Assembly: GCA_963557065.1 (NCBI GenBank)
Contig: CAUWCT010000021.1
Coordinates: 1-29,116 of the forward strand
Source: UMGS1370 sp963557065
Lineage (GTDB): Bacteria > Bacillota > Clostridia > Lachnospirales > Lachnospiraceae
Direction of reading: 5' to 3'
Length of the DNA stretch: 29,116 bases
Shown here: one piece after another, positions 6,966 to 15,649 of the stretch
How the letters are laid out: every line of letters begins with the position of its first letter
Position numbering within the stretch: the stretch's first letter is position 1
Position numbers and translations under genes: made by a program
Notes under the pieces: model-generated
The model's database searches: none
What the model was told of the DNA's origin: nothing
What the model saw: only the letters and a program-made list of their open reading frames with translations

Positions 6966-8420
6966 ATGAAGTTGAAAAAATTTGGGGCACTTGCAATGAC
7001 AGCAGTAATGGCAGCGTCTGTAGTGACTGCGTGTTCGTCTTCAGCAGAAACCACTGGAGATCCTGCAGCGCAAGCCGAGACAAAGGCAGAAGCAGGCGCA
7101 GGGGACGATAACAAAGAACAGGCTGCAGAAGGCGAAAAAACGATCATTAATGTATGGTCAAAAGACCGGCATGATGCGGATTACGTTCAGGCTAAGATCG
7201 ATGAATATAATAAGACTAATACGGATAACATTGAAGTTGTCTATACATTATATACGGATAATTACCAGCAGGCCGTTGATATGGCAGCCCAGAATGGAGA
7301 ACTGCCGGATTTCCTGGTATATCAGCCAACCGTATTCGACAAATATTATACCACTGGTCAGTGGGCGGATATGTATCAGTTCATGGATGATGAGATGAAA
7401 GAATATTTTTCAGATGTTATTATTCCAGGATATAACGAAATAGAAGGAAAGCTTTATTTCCTTCCTACCACAGGAACTACCTGCCGCCTATTCTACAACA
7501 AAGAAATTTTTGAACGGGTAGGTATTGAAGAGCCTCCGGCAACTCTGGAAGAAATGGTCGAAGATGCGAAACTGATTACTTCCCAGTTAAAAGGAGAAGG
7601 AATTTACGGATTTGCCGAAAACATGAAGAGCGCAGCGTCCGCATTACAGCGTTCCATGTGCATTGGCCTTCAGGCAGAGACAGGAATGTCTTATGGATAT
7701 GATTTTAAGACTGGTAAGTATGATTTTACAAATTGGGCAGATACGTTAAAACTCTGGACGGAACTGTTGTCAGAAGAATGTGCATTCCCAGGATGTGAAT
7801 CTTTGGATATTGACCCGTTGAGAACCCAGTTTGCAGCAGGAAAGATCGGTATGTATATGTCTTACAGCCATTCAGAGCCAGGCGTATATGCCAACCAGTT
7901 CCCGATGGATTCCTCTAAATGGGATGTAGCGCCAATTCCGACTGTCGGAGGAAAAACAACTGGAAAACAGTATTATGATGGAACTTCTTCCTATATGTTT
8001 AATGCAGACAGTCCAAATCTGGAAAAAGCATTTAAGGCATACAAGGATATTTTTACAACAGAGGAATATCTGATTGGTTATTATGAAGGCGGATATGGAG
8101 TCAGCATTCTTCCGTCCATCTTGGAAAAGGCAAATCCAAGTGAAGATTTTAAAAATAAGAAGTGGCTTCAGATTAATCCGGAAACCGATGCAATTCTTCC
8201 GAAGCCGCCTCACCGCGCATTTACATCAGGCATGATTGTAGAGGGAGAAGATATGTTTAAAACTGCAGAATCTATTTACTATGGCGGAGCAGATGTAGAA
8301 TCTACCCTTCAGGATCTGACGGATCGCTACAACAAAGCGTATGAAGATGCAATTGCCAATGGAACCGGATGGGAAATTAAATTCGATAATTACGATCCAA
8401 TGAATCCAACTTTGGAATAA
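6966..8420 (+). CDS. ABC sugar transporter, extracellular solute-binding lipoprotein
   Basis: 484 residues from the ATG at 6966, chosen because AAGGGAGG lies 8 bp upstream; the open frame continues upstream without a start signal. Residues 1-23 are a lipoprotein signal peptide ending in VVTAC, with Cys23 the lipidation site, followed by an Ala/Glu-rich linker. The mature part is a family 1 solute-binding protein (NVWSKDRHDADYVQAKIDEYNK; FLPTTGTTCRLFYNKEIFERVGI; QFAAGKIGMYMSYSHSEPGVYA). These proteins capture oligosaccharides or sugars at the membrane and hand them to two permeases, encoded immediately downstream. The ligand cannot be read from sequence; the downstream MurQ, kinase and lyase suggest an amino-sugar or uronate-containing oligosaccharide. 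Confidence 0.9.
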   Translation: MKLKKFGALAMTAVMAASVVTACSSSAETTGDPAAQAETKAEAGAGDDNKEQAAEGEKTIINVWSKDRHDADYVQAKIDEYNKTNTDNIEVVYTLYTDNYQQAVDMAAQNGELPDFLVYQPTVFDKYYTTGQWADMYQFMDDEMKEYFSDVIIPGYNEIEGKLYFLPTTGTTCRLFYNKEIFERVGIEEPPATLEEMVEDAKLITSQLKGEGIYGFAENMKSAASALQRSMCIGLQAETGMSYGYDFKTGKYDFTNWADTLKLWTELLSEECAFPGCESLDIDPLRTQFAAGKIGMYMSYSHSEPGVYANQFPMDSSKWDVAPIPTVGGKTTGKQYYDGTSSYMFNADSPNLEKAFKAYKDIFTTEEYLIGYYEGGYGVSILPSILEKANPSEDFKNKKWLQINPETDAILPKPPHRAFTSGMIVEGEDMFKTAESIYYGGADVESTLQDLTDRYNKAYEDAIANGTGWEIKFDNYDPMNPTLE

Positions 8421-8452
8421 GCAACCTGAATAGCAATCTTATCAGGACTGAC

Positions 8453-8481
8453 AAGGAGAGCTGCAGCCTGCAGCTCTCCTT
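8453..8481 (+). promoter_or_regulatory. Intercistronic stem-loop after the binding-protein gene
   Basis: AAGGAGAGCTGC (8453-8464) pairs perfectly with GCAGCTCTCCTT (8470-8481) around a 5-nt loop. No T-tract follows, so it is more likely an mRNA-stabilising or partial-stop structure than a full terminator. Such hairpins between a binding-protein gene and its permease genes commonly let the binding protein be made in excess. Confidence 0.7.
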
Positions 8482-8538
8482 ACTTAATTAAGAAATAAAG
8501 AATATCTGTTTCGGCATGATATTCCGGAAAGGAAGCAT

Positions 8539-9447
8539 ATGTCAAATAAACGTATCAGAAAGAACTTAGAGGCCTATTCATTTTTACTGCCGAATTTAAT
8601 TTTATTTGTTGTATGTTCATTGTATCCGGTACTTTGGGCATTAAAGTATGTCTTTTACCAATATGGAGGATATGGAACAGGGACTCCCAGATTTGTGGGC
8701 CTGGAAAATCTGGCAAGAGTATTTCGGGACAAAGTGTATTGGGAAAGTATGGTACATACATTTACTTATGGATTCGGCAAGGTATTGATCATTATACCGC
8801 TTGCATTTTTCCTTGCCTTTTTGCTGAACACCCATAAACGGGGACATGGAGTCGTCCAGAGCATTATTTTCCTGCCAACTATTATGAGTTCGGCAGTTAT
8901 GGGACTTGTGTTTTATCTGTTATTTAATGCTTATAACGGCGAGATTAATAAGTACCTGATGGAAGCTCATATTATCAGCCAGCCTATTAACTGGCTGGGA
9001 AAAGAACACGCAATGAAGACGCTGATTTTAACGGCTGTGTGGGGCGGTGTCGGAAACTATATGGTTTACTTTATTGCAGGAATCCAGCAGGTATCGGAAG
9101 ACGCCATAGAAAGCGCGAGAATAGACGGAGCAAACCGGCTGCAGACTATCTGGTATATTATCATTCCAATGCTTGGTCCGATTTTAAAGATTATTTTAAT
9201 GCTTGCCATTACCTCCGCATTTCATGATATTACGAACGTAATGGTTCTGACAGAAGGCGGTCCCAACAATGCAACCATGGTATCTTCCTTGTATAGCTAC
9301 CGCTATTTCTTCCCGATTTCAGCAGCGGAGCAGACAGTTCCCCAGTATGGATACGGCGCGGCTCTTAGCGTAGTGACCGCCTGCATTGCAGGTTTGGTAA
9401 CAGTAATCTATCTGAAGTTTGCAAAAAAACTGGATGATATTTATTAA
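8539..9447 (+). CDS. ABC sugar transporter permease, MalF/UgpA type
   Basis: 302 residues with a start preceded by GGAAAGGAAG. Six membrane segments are visible, beginning with FLLPNLILFVVCSLYPVLWAL and ending with ALSVVTACIAGLVTVIYL. The EAA loop that contacts the ATPase is present (EDAIESARIDGANRLQTIW followed by IIIPMLGP). It forms a heterodimeric channel with the permease encoded 14 bp downstream. No ATP-binding subunit gene occurs in this cluster, so a shared MsmK/UgpC-like ATPase elsewhere in the genome must energise it. That is a common arrangement in Firmicutes CUT1 importers. Confidence 0.92.
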   Translation: MSNKRIRKNLEAYSFLLPNLILFVVCSLYPVLWALKYVFYQYGGYGTGTPRFVGLENLARVFRDKVYWESMVHTFTYGFGKVLIIIPLAFFLAFLLNTHKRGHGVVQSIIFLPTIMSSAVMGLVFYLLFNAYNGEINKYLMEAHIISQPINWLGKEHAMKTLILTAVWGGVGNYMVYFIAGIQQVSEDAIESARIDGANRLQTIWYIIIPMLGPILKIILMLAITSAFHDITNVMVLTEGGPNNATMVSSLYSYRYFFPISAAEQTVPQYGYGAALSVVTACIAGLVTVIYLKFAKKLDDIY

Positions 9448-9461
9448 GGAGGTATGCAGGC

Positions 9462-10343
9462 ATGAATGCAGCAAATAACCAGATAGAGAAAAAAGCCCAG
9501 ATGGCCAGAGTAAAGAGAATGGCAGGAGGAACAGCAAAGTGGATTTTCCTGGGAATCGTAGTAATTTTCACCATATATCCGATTGTATATACGATTCTGG
9601 GCTCATTAAAAACCAACGCAGAATTAACGCAGGGCGGAAGTTTTCTGCCATCGGAATGGCATTTTGAAAACTACTACAAAGCGTTTATGGAGGCTGATTT
9701 TCTCCGTTATACAGGCAACAGCGTATTTGTCAGCATGAGCGTAACCATTTTAGCAGTCGTAACCTGTTCACTGGCTGGATTCATTCTTGCCAGAAGAGAT
9801 TTTGCAGGAAAAAAGATTCTCCTTGCCCTTTATATGTCCATGATGTTCGTATCTCTGGGTTCTATCACGCTATACCCGATTTATGAAATGATGAGAAGCC
9901 TGAATCTGCATAAAAGTCCCATTGCCCTGATTGTTGCATTAACAGGAGGACAGGCTACCAATGTATTTCTGGTAATGGGATTTACAAAAGCAATACCAAA
10001 AGAATTGGACGAAGCGGCAATTATTGACGGATGTACGATTTACCAGGTTTATTACAAGGTAATTTTGCCTCTGACCAAACCAATTCTGGCTGTAGTTGCA
10101 TTGTTCTCATTTAGAAATGCATGGAATGACTATATTACAGGGCTGGTTATGACGATTACCACTCCGGCATTAAAGACGTTGACAGTTGCAGTTGTACAAT
10201 TAAAGTATTCTGTAAACGCTGCGGCAGAGTGGCATATTATGCTGGCTGGAGCTTCGATTGCCATTATCCCGATTTTAATCGTATATATGTTTGCGAACAA
10301 GCAGTTCATTGCAGGACTGACAGCAGGTGCGGTAAAAGGATAA
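9462..10343 (+). CDS. ABC sugar transporter permease, MalG/UgpE type
   Basis: 293 residues; AAGGAGG (9446-9452) overlaps the previous stop codon and lies 9 bp from this start, indicating tight coupling. Six membrane segments are apparent (first WIFLGIVVIFTIYPIVYTILG, last IAIIPILIVYMFANKQFIAGL). The EAA motif reads KELDEAAIIDGCTIYQVYYK followed by VILPLTKP. The C-terminal FIAGLTAGAVKG is typical of MalG-family partners. Together with the upstream permease it forms the membrane channel of a CUT1-class carbohydrate importer. Confidence 0.92.
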   Translation: MNAANNQIEKKAQMARVKRMAGGTAKWIFLGIVVIFTIYPIVYTILGSLKTNAELTQGGSFLPSEWHFENYYKAFMEADFLRYTGNSVFVSMSVTILAVVTCSLAGFILARRDFAGKKILLALYMSMMFVSLGSITLYPIYEMMRSLNLHKSPIALIVALTGGQATNVFLVMGFTKAIPKELDEAAIIDGCTIYQVYYKVILPLTKPILAVVALFSFRNAWNDYITGLVMTITTPALKTLTVAVVQLKYSVNAAAEWHIMLAGASIAIIPILIVYMFANKQFIAGLTAGAVKG

Positions 10344-10372
10344 TGGGAAGAGATGGAAAAAATATCTGCTTT

Positions 10373-10381
10373 TGATATAAT
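10373..10381 (+). promoter_or_regulatory. Extended -10 promoter ahead of the sensor kinase
   Basis: TGATATAAT at 10373-10381 is an extended -10 element. The hexamer 17 bp upstream (ATGGAA) is poor. A 7-bp hairpin (TGAAGGA 10394-10400 with TCCTTCA 10411-10417) follows in the leader. An internal promoter here would allow the two-component genes to be expressed before the transporter is induced. Confidence 0.4.
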
Positions 10382-10449
10382 AAAACGTAATGTTGAAGGA
10401 TGATAAAAAGTCCTTCAGGGATTATGGATGACACCAGGAGGAGGCAGGT

Positions 10450-12213
10450 ATGATGAAAATCCAGATTCGTAATTTAAGGTTCCGGTATCAGATTATTATT
10501 CTGTTTTTAGCTGTATTTTTGATTCTGAGCATAGGAAGCGGAGTAGCGTTTTACTCTCTTGCTGCTAAAAATGTTACAGATAACTTTAAGCGCAGCTCGG
10601 AAAACAGCCTGAGCCAGATAACCAATACCATGGAAACACGTTTCAATATTATCAGCGACAACGCCCATTCCATGTTAATTAACAACAGCTTTTCTACAGC
10701 GCTGGAAAAATTTATTGAGAATCCCTCAACAGAAAATTCAGTGAACGCCCAGGGAATTATTAGCGACTATCTGAAAAATTTCGAGAGAGTCGAGGATCTG
10801 ATATCCTCTTCCTATCTGTATACGGAAGAAGGGATTTTTGAAAATTACATTCATTTTAAACGGAGGGATTTTGATTTTAAACAATCTCCTTTTTACAGAG
10901 TATATGAGCAAAACGATGTTTCGCCGATTCAATGCTTCCCTCCAATGAAAGATATGATTTTTAAAGAAGATAAAGTGGTTATTCCATGCGTTCAGCGCTT
11001 TACGGTAGGGGGATATCGGGGCTGGTTATATTTTGTATATCAGCTGGATGCAAAAAAACTGGAGAACATACTGATGGGTGAAAATCCATTTTTTGATGAT
11101 GTTGTGATGATAGACAGCAAAGGAAACCAGATTCTGGGCAGAATGGATGTAGAAAAGTGCAGAAATTCTATTAATTATCTGGTAGAAAGCAGCCAGGTAC
11201 TGGATGGACGGTATACAATTTACGGAATTAAATCCAGAGAAGAATTACTGGATAGTTTAAAACAGCTTCGGTTTAGCATCATGTATTTAACGATACTGCT
11301 CTTTTTAGGAAGCATTACCGTAGTCTATATCATTTCCAAACATTTAACCGATTCGTTAAGCAGGCTGGAACGAAGTATGCTCTGCGTACAGAACGGGGAT
11401 TTGAACGTCCGCTTTTTCTATCCTTATAAAGATGAAGTTGGAACACTGAGCAAAAGTTTTAATTATATGACGGATGAACTTCAGAGGCTAATCGAAAAAC
11501 AGAAGCAGATGATTGAAGAACTCCGGATCGAAAAAGACAGAGCAGAAGAAGTTCAAAAGCAAAAGAGAAGAGCCGAGTTAAAAGCGCTGCAAGCGCAGAT
11601 TAATCCTCATTTTCTTTACAACACCTTAAATACCATTACGTGGCAGGCAGCGGATAAAGGTCTGGACGATGTCAGTCTGATGGCTGGCTCTTTGGGACGA
11701 TTTTTCCGTCTGAGTTTAAGCAAAGGGGAGGAAATTATTTCTCTGGCTGATGAAACGGAGCACGTGAGATGTTATCTGAGCATTCAGCAGATACGGTATC
11801 AGGACAAACTGAAATATACCATTAAAGTACCGGAATGGATGAAAGAATACAGGGTTCTGAAGCTGATTTTGCAGCCGCTGGTAGAAAATTCCATTTACCA
11901 TGGAATCAAGGAAAAACGGCAGGGAGGAGAGATTCGCGTAACAGCAGAAAGGCTTCAAAGAAAAGAAGGAGGGGAACTTCTTCTGAAGGTCTGGGACAAT
12001 GGCGCAGGAATTTCCAAGGATATGCTTGCACAAATGAATGACAATTTAAGAAAAGGCAGGCACAGCAGCAGCGACGGGTACGGTATTTACAATGTAAACG
12101 AGAGAATTATGCTGTATTATGGAAAAAATTTCGGACTTTTTTATGACAGCGAAGAAGGGGAGTATACCTGTGCTACCCTTCGGATTCCATTAGACTGCAG
12201 GGAGATAACATAA
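10450..12213 (+). CDS. YesM-type sensor histidine kinase
   Basis: 587 residues, with CAGGAGGAGG just upstream. Membrane helix 1 covers about residues 15-38, an extracytoplasmic sensing domain about 40-272, and helix 2 about 276-297. A HAMP segment with SLSRLERSMLCVQNGDLNVRF follows. A charged coiled coil (345-380) leads into the His_kinase domain with the phospho-acceptor His387 in QAQINPHFLYNTLNT. The ATP-binding domain shows the N box around Asn480 (LQPLVENSIYHGI), the G1 box DNGAGI at about 516-521, and GYGIYNVNERI. The kinase is expected to detect an external glycan signal, possibly through the neighbouring binding protein, and to phosphorylate the AraC-type regulator encoded 2 bp downstream. 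Confidence 0.93.
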   Translation: MMKIQIRNLRFRYQIIILFLAVFLILSIGSGVAFYSLAAKNVTDNFKRSSENSLSQITNTMETRFNIISDNAHSMLINNSFSTALEKFIENPSTENSVNAQGIISDYLKNFERVEDLISSSYLYTEEGIFENYIHFKRRDFDFKQSPFYRVYEQNDVSPIQCFPPMKDMIFKEDKVVIPCVQRFTVGGYRGWLYFVYQLDAKKLENILMGENPFFDDVVMIDSKGNQILGRMDVEKCRNSINYLVESSQVLDGRYTIYGIKSREELLDSLKQLRFSIMYLTILLFLGSITVVYIISKHLTDSLSRLERSMLCVQNGDLNVRFFYPYKDEVGTLSKSFNYMTDELQRLIEKQKQMIEELRIEKDRAEEVQKQKRRAELKALQAQINPHFLYNTLNTITWQAADKGLDDVSLMAGSLGRFFRLSLSKGEEIISLADETEHVRCYLSIQQIRYQDKLKYTIKVPEWMKEYRVLKLILQPLVENSIYHGIKEKRQGGEIRVTAERLQRKEGGELLLKVWDNGAGISKDMLAQMNDNLRKGRHSSSDGYGIYNVNERIMLYYGKNFGLFYDSEEGEYTCATLRIPLDCREIT

Positions 12214-12215
12214 AT

Positions 12216-13817
12216 ATGTATAAAGTACTGATAGCGGATGATGAGACATTTGTAAGGAATCTTTTAGAGAAAAATCTTCAGGCTTCAGGCCTTCCCATAG
12301 AAATCTGTGCTTCTGCCGGAGATGGAGAAGAAGCGCTGCAGAAAGCGCTGGAAACCCATCCGGACATTCTGGTAACAGATATTTCAATGCCATTTAAAAA
12401 TGGGCTGGAGCTGATAAAAGAACTTCAGGAACAGGGAATCGGAGCGAAAACGATCATTATCAGCGGATACGATGAATTTGATTACGCCAGAACTGCAATT
12501 GCGCTGGGCGTGACAGATTATTTATTAAAACCCTTTATGCCAAAAGAACTGACTGAGGTAGTAGAGAAGATTATACGGGAGCTGGACGGGCAGAAAGCGC
12601 TCAATCAAAATCTGCAGATGCTGATTGAACAGGCAGATCAAAATGTAAGCCTGAACAGAGAGAGAATTTTAAAAACTGTTCTGGAGGGAAGAGAAATTTC
12701 GGAAAGTGAAACAGAGCAGCTGGGATTTTTGTTAAAACAGGAAAAAGGATATTATTTAAGCAGTATTTTGACTTTAAAAGGTACAATGGAAGATCTGGAA
12801 ACGGCAGAACAGGTAGAAGAATTTATAAAACTGGCTCAATCTGGATATTTTCCAAAAGAATTGCTGATTCGGGCAGTCAGTCTGGAACCCAGCAAGCTGG
12901 CAGTCTGTTTTTGCGGAAAGAGCAGAAATGAAGCAGATTTTATGGAAAAGCTGGTAAACGGCCTGAAAAGCTTTGCGAAAAGTATGGAACAGTATTACGA
13001 TATCGTGCCGTATGCAGCGTTGGGACGGGTATATAAAACGGTTTCAGGACTTCGGGACTCCTATTTAGATGCCTTAGAAACATGGAAGGACGCACTGAAT
13101 CCGGAAAAGAAGATTCGCATTTATGGAGAGAAAAAAGAAGAGGAGTTTCATCAGACAGGAGAAATCAGTACAAAACTCAGAACGATGAAAAGCTGTATTC
13201 GGGGCGCCGTATGCAGCGGAAATGAGTCGGAAGCATTATCGCTTTTAAAACAGCTGATGGTATTGTATACGTCGGTTTCTAATAAGGGCGGAGACTATAT
13301 CATAATATCGGCAGGAGAACTTATTTTCGGAATCGCAGATGATATGGAAAAAAATGGATTCGGAAGACCGGATAAAAAAGATATCCCTCAGCTGAAAAGC
13401 CATATGACCGCTGGAAGCCTTTTGGAAATTCATGAACTTTTGGAAAGCTATATCCGGATATGCTGCATAAAGGTAAAAGAAAATTTGTCTGCCAATCGTT
13501 CCGAAGTAGTCGTTCGTCTGGTGCAAAGCTATATAGAAGACCATTTAAGGGATAATGCGCTTTCGGCAGAAGATGCAGCAGAGCTGGTTCATTTCAGTGT
13601 CAGCTATCTGAGGGAGATTTTTAAAGACATGACAGGAGAAAGCTTCAATGAGTACCTGATTCGCAAACGGATGGAAAAGGCGGGAGAACTTCTTCGGAAT
13701 ACATCAATGAAAGTTTCAGACATTGCAGAACAATGCGGTTATGATAACCAGAGATATTTTTCCAGCAGTTTTAAAAAGTTTTATGGATGTACTCCTACAG
13801 AATTTAAAGAGTTTTAA
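12216..13817 (+). CDS. YesN-type response regulator with AraC DNA-binding domain
   Basis: 533 residues, starting 2 bp after the kinase stop with GGGAGAT upstream, so translation is coupled. Residues 1-120 are a receiver domain: acidic pair Asp8/Asp9 (LIADDE), phospho-acceptor Asp55 (ILVTDISMPF) and Lys105 (DYLLKPF). The middle 300 or so residues are the long, poorly conserved linker typical of YesN regulators. The last 100 residues are an AraC double helix-turn-helix, with HFSVSYLREIFKDMTGESFNEYLI and KVSDIAEQCGYDNQRYFSSSFKKFYGCTP. It probably activates the promoter of the transporter and catabolic genes around it. Confidence 0.93.
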   Translation: MYKVLIADDETFVRNLLEKNLQASGLPIEICASAGDGEEALQKALETHPDILVTDISMPFKNGLELIKELQEQGIGAKTIIISGYDEFDYARTAIALGVTDYLLKPFMPKELTEVVEKIIRELDGQKALNQNLQMLIEQADQNVSLNRERILKTVLEGREISESETEQLGFLLKQEKGYYLSSILTLKGTMEDLETAEQVEEFIKLAQSGYFPKELLIRAVSLEPSKLAVCFCGKSRNEADFMEKLVNGLKSFAKSMEQYYDIVPYAALGRVYKTVSGLRDSYLDALETWKDALNPEKKIRIYGEKKEEEFHQTGEISTKLRTMKSCIRGAVCSGNESEALSLLKQLMVLYTSVSNKGGDYIIISAGELIFGIADDMEKNGFGRPDKKDIPQLKSHMTAGSLLEIHELLESYIRICCIKVKENLSANRSEVVVRLVQSYIEDHLRDNALSAEDAAELVHFSVSYLREIFKDMTGESFNEYLIRKRMEKAGELLRNTSMKVSDIAEQCGYDNQRYFSSSFKKFYGCTPTEFKEF

Positions 13818-13839
13818 GCAGGAAAGAATGGAGGAATCA

Positions 13840-14733
13840 ATGGAAGTACGAAGTACGGAAAGGCGGAATCCGGATACACAAAATATTGACAGACTGTCCG
13901 CCATAGAGATTATGAAGGTCATAAACAGGGAAGATCACAAGGTAGCAGACGCAGTAGAAACTCAGATTCCACAAATTGCAGATGCAGTAGAACAAATTTA
14001 TATGCGATTGCAGGATGGAGGAAGGTTGTTTTACTGTGGGGCGGGAAGTTCCGGACGTATTGGGATTTTGGATGCAGCAGAATGCGTCCCAACCTATAAC
14101 GTTTCTTCTGAGTTGGTCCAAAGCTTGATTTCAGGAGGACGGGAGGCTGTATTTGATGCGGCGGAGGGAGAAGAAGACGACGGAAGCGCCTGCGGCGAAG
14201 AATTAAAAAAACGCAGCTTTGGAGAGAAGGATGTATTGATAGGAATTGCTGCCAGCGGAACCACGCCCTATGTGATGGGAGGACTTCAATATGCCAGAAG
14301 TCTGGGAGCCCTTACGGTCAGCATTGCGTGTAATGAAAATCCTCCGATTGCCCAGTACAGCGATATTAGCATTACACCAGTAACAGGGCCTGAAGTAGTT
14401 ACGGGTTCTACCAGGATGAAGGCCGGCACTGCCCAGAAGATGGTCTTAAACATGATATCCACCGGAGTTATGATCCGGCTGGGAAAAGTGTATGAAAATT
14501 TAATGGTAGACGTCCAGGTCAGCAATGCAAAACTGGCGGACAGAGCCAGACGCATCGTAAGCCAGGCAGCGGAAGTCGGGGAAGAAACAGCAGAACAGGC
14601 GCTGGAAGAATGCGACGGAGAAGTAAAAACGGCAATTGTGTATCTGAAGACAAAGACAGACAAAGAAGAGGCCAGACGCCGTTTGAAAAACGGTAATGGA
14701 ATTATTCGAAGAGCGCTTCAAGAGGAACTGTAA
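13840..14733 (+). CDS. murQ: N-acetylmuramic acid 6-phosphate etherase
   Basis: The start at 13840 (MEVRSTERRNPDTQNID) has GGAGG 5 bp upstream and gives 297 residues, against 298 in E. coli MurQ. A start at 13828 is possible; the longer frame running back into the regulator gene has no start signal. The SIS-fold signatures are clear: FYCGAGSSGRIGILDAAECVP (Glu81 corresponds to the catalytic Glu83 of E. coli), the AEGEED stretch for the second catalytic glutamate, and TGPEVVTGSTRMKAGTAQK. MurQ cleaves the D-lactyl ether of MurNAc-6-phosphate, giving GlcNAc-6-phosphate and D-lactate in the cytosol. The next gene starts 1 bp after the stop and encodes a suitable kinase, so the pair forms a MurNAc salvage unit. 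Confidence 0.95.
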   Translation: MEVRSTERRNPDTQNIDRLSAIEIMKVINREDHKVADAVETQIPQIADAVEQIYMRLQDGGRLFYCGAGSSGRIGILDAAECVPTYNVSSELVQSLISGGREAVFDAAEGEEDDGSACGEELKKRSFGEKDVLIGIAASGTTPYVMGGLQYARSLGALTVSIACNENPPIAQYSDISITPVTGPEVVTGSTRMKAGTAQKMVLNMISTGVMIRLGKVYENLMVDVQVSNAKLADRARRIVSQAAEVGEETAEQALEECDGEVKTAIVYLKTKTDKEEARRRLKNGNGIIRRALQEEL

Positions 14734-14734
14734 A

Positions 14735-15631
14735 ATGTCAGATTATGTAATAGGGATTGACGCAGGGGGAACCAAAAGCAGAGCCTGTGCGTTCGATTTG
14801 CAGGGAAACTTGCTATGCTGCCAGGTAACCGGACAGGGGAATTTTTTATCGGATTTTAATCATGCATGGGATCATGTGATTTCAGCAGCGGATGCGTGTA
14901 TAACGTATATGGGGAAAAGCCCTAAATACCTTGCGTTAGGAGCAGCGGGACTGTATGGTTCTGGCTTGGAATATTCTCTGGAGGAAAATTTAAAGAACCG
15001 GTATGGATGCAGTGCGAAAGCAGTGGATGACGGGACAATGGCCCTTTACGGCAGTCTGAAAGGAAAAGACGGAATTCTGGTAATTGCAGGAACGGGATCG
15101 GTGGTTTATGGAAAATCAGGCGGTACTATTTTACGGATAGGCGGATGGGGGCAGATTTTAGATGACAGAGGCAGCGGATATGAGATTGCCCTGAATGGAC
15201 TGAAAGAACTGGTACGGGGATATGACGCCGGACGAAAGATGTCTTTGATGGAAAAAGAACTGCTGAACCAGACAGGATGCAGTTCCATTCATGGACTGCC
15301 TGCGTATTTAAAAAATGCTTCCAAGAGAGAAGTAGGGGCATTGGCCAGGACTGTCTTGCTGCATAGCGAAAAAGGAGATGAAGAGGCCAAAAGGATTTTA
15401 AGCAATGCCGGACAGAATCTGGCGGAAATGGCAATGAATGCGGCAAAGCGCCTGGAACTGGAAAAACCAACAGTGGCAGTTTCCGGAAGTATTTTGAAAA
15501 AATGTCAGCCGGTATTGGAAGCGTTCTGGAATATGTGGCGTGAAAAGGGGCTGGACTTTGAACAGAAAGAAGAGGAAGAACTGGTAGAGAGGGCGGCGCT
15601 CTGGTTTTACCAGAAGGAGACAGATTGTTAA
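14735..15631 (+). CDS. murK: BadF/BadG-family sugar kinase, probably MurNAc/GlcNAc kinase
   Basis: 298 residues from the ATG at 14735, with AGAGGA 8-9 bp upstream inside the murQ end; the longer frame from 14696 lies within murQ and has no start signal. An actin-fold ATPase is indicated by the phosphate-1 loop VIGIDAGGTKSRACAFD, the adenosine/phosphate-2 region ILVIAGTGSVVYGK, and GGWGQILDDRGSGYEIAL. The BadF/BcrA family includes N-acetylglucosamine kinase and the clostridial MurK, which phosphorylates both MurNAc and GlcNAc at O6. Placement right after murQ supports a kinase that supplies MurNAc-6-phosphate from the ABC importer, since ABC uptake, unlike a PTS, leaves the sugar unphosphorylated. 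A pure GlcNAc kinase cannot be excluded. Confidence 0.85.
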   Translation: MSDYVIGIDAGGTKSRACAFDLQGNLLCCQVTGQGNFLSDFNHAWDHVISAADACITYMGKSPKYLALGAAGLYGSGLEYSLEENLKNRYGCSAKAVDDGTMALYGSLKGKDGILVIAGTGSVVYGKSGGTILRIGGWGQILDDRGSGYEIALNGLKELVRGYDAGRKMSLMEKELLNQTGCSSIHGLPAYLKNASKREVGALARTVLLHSEKGDEEAKRILSNAGQNLAEMAMNAAKRLELEKPTVAVSGSILKKCQPVLEAFWNMWREKGLDFEQKEEEELVERAALWFYQKETDC

Positions 15632-15649
15632 GGAAAGAAGGGAAAACAA

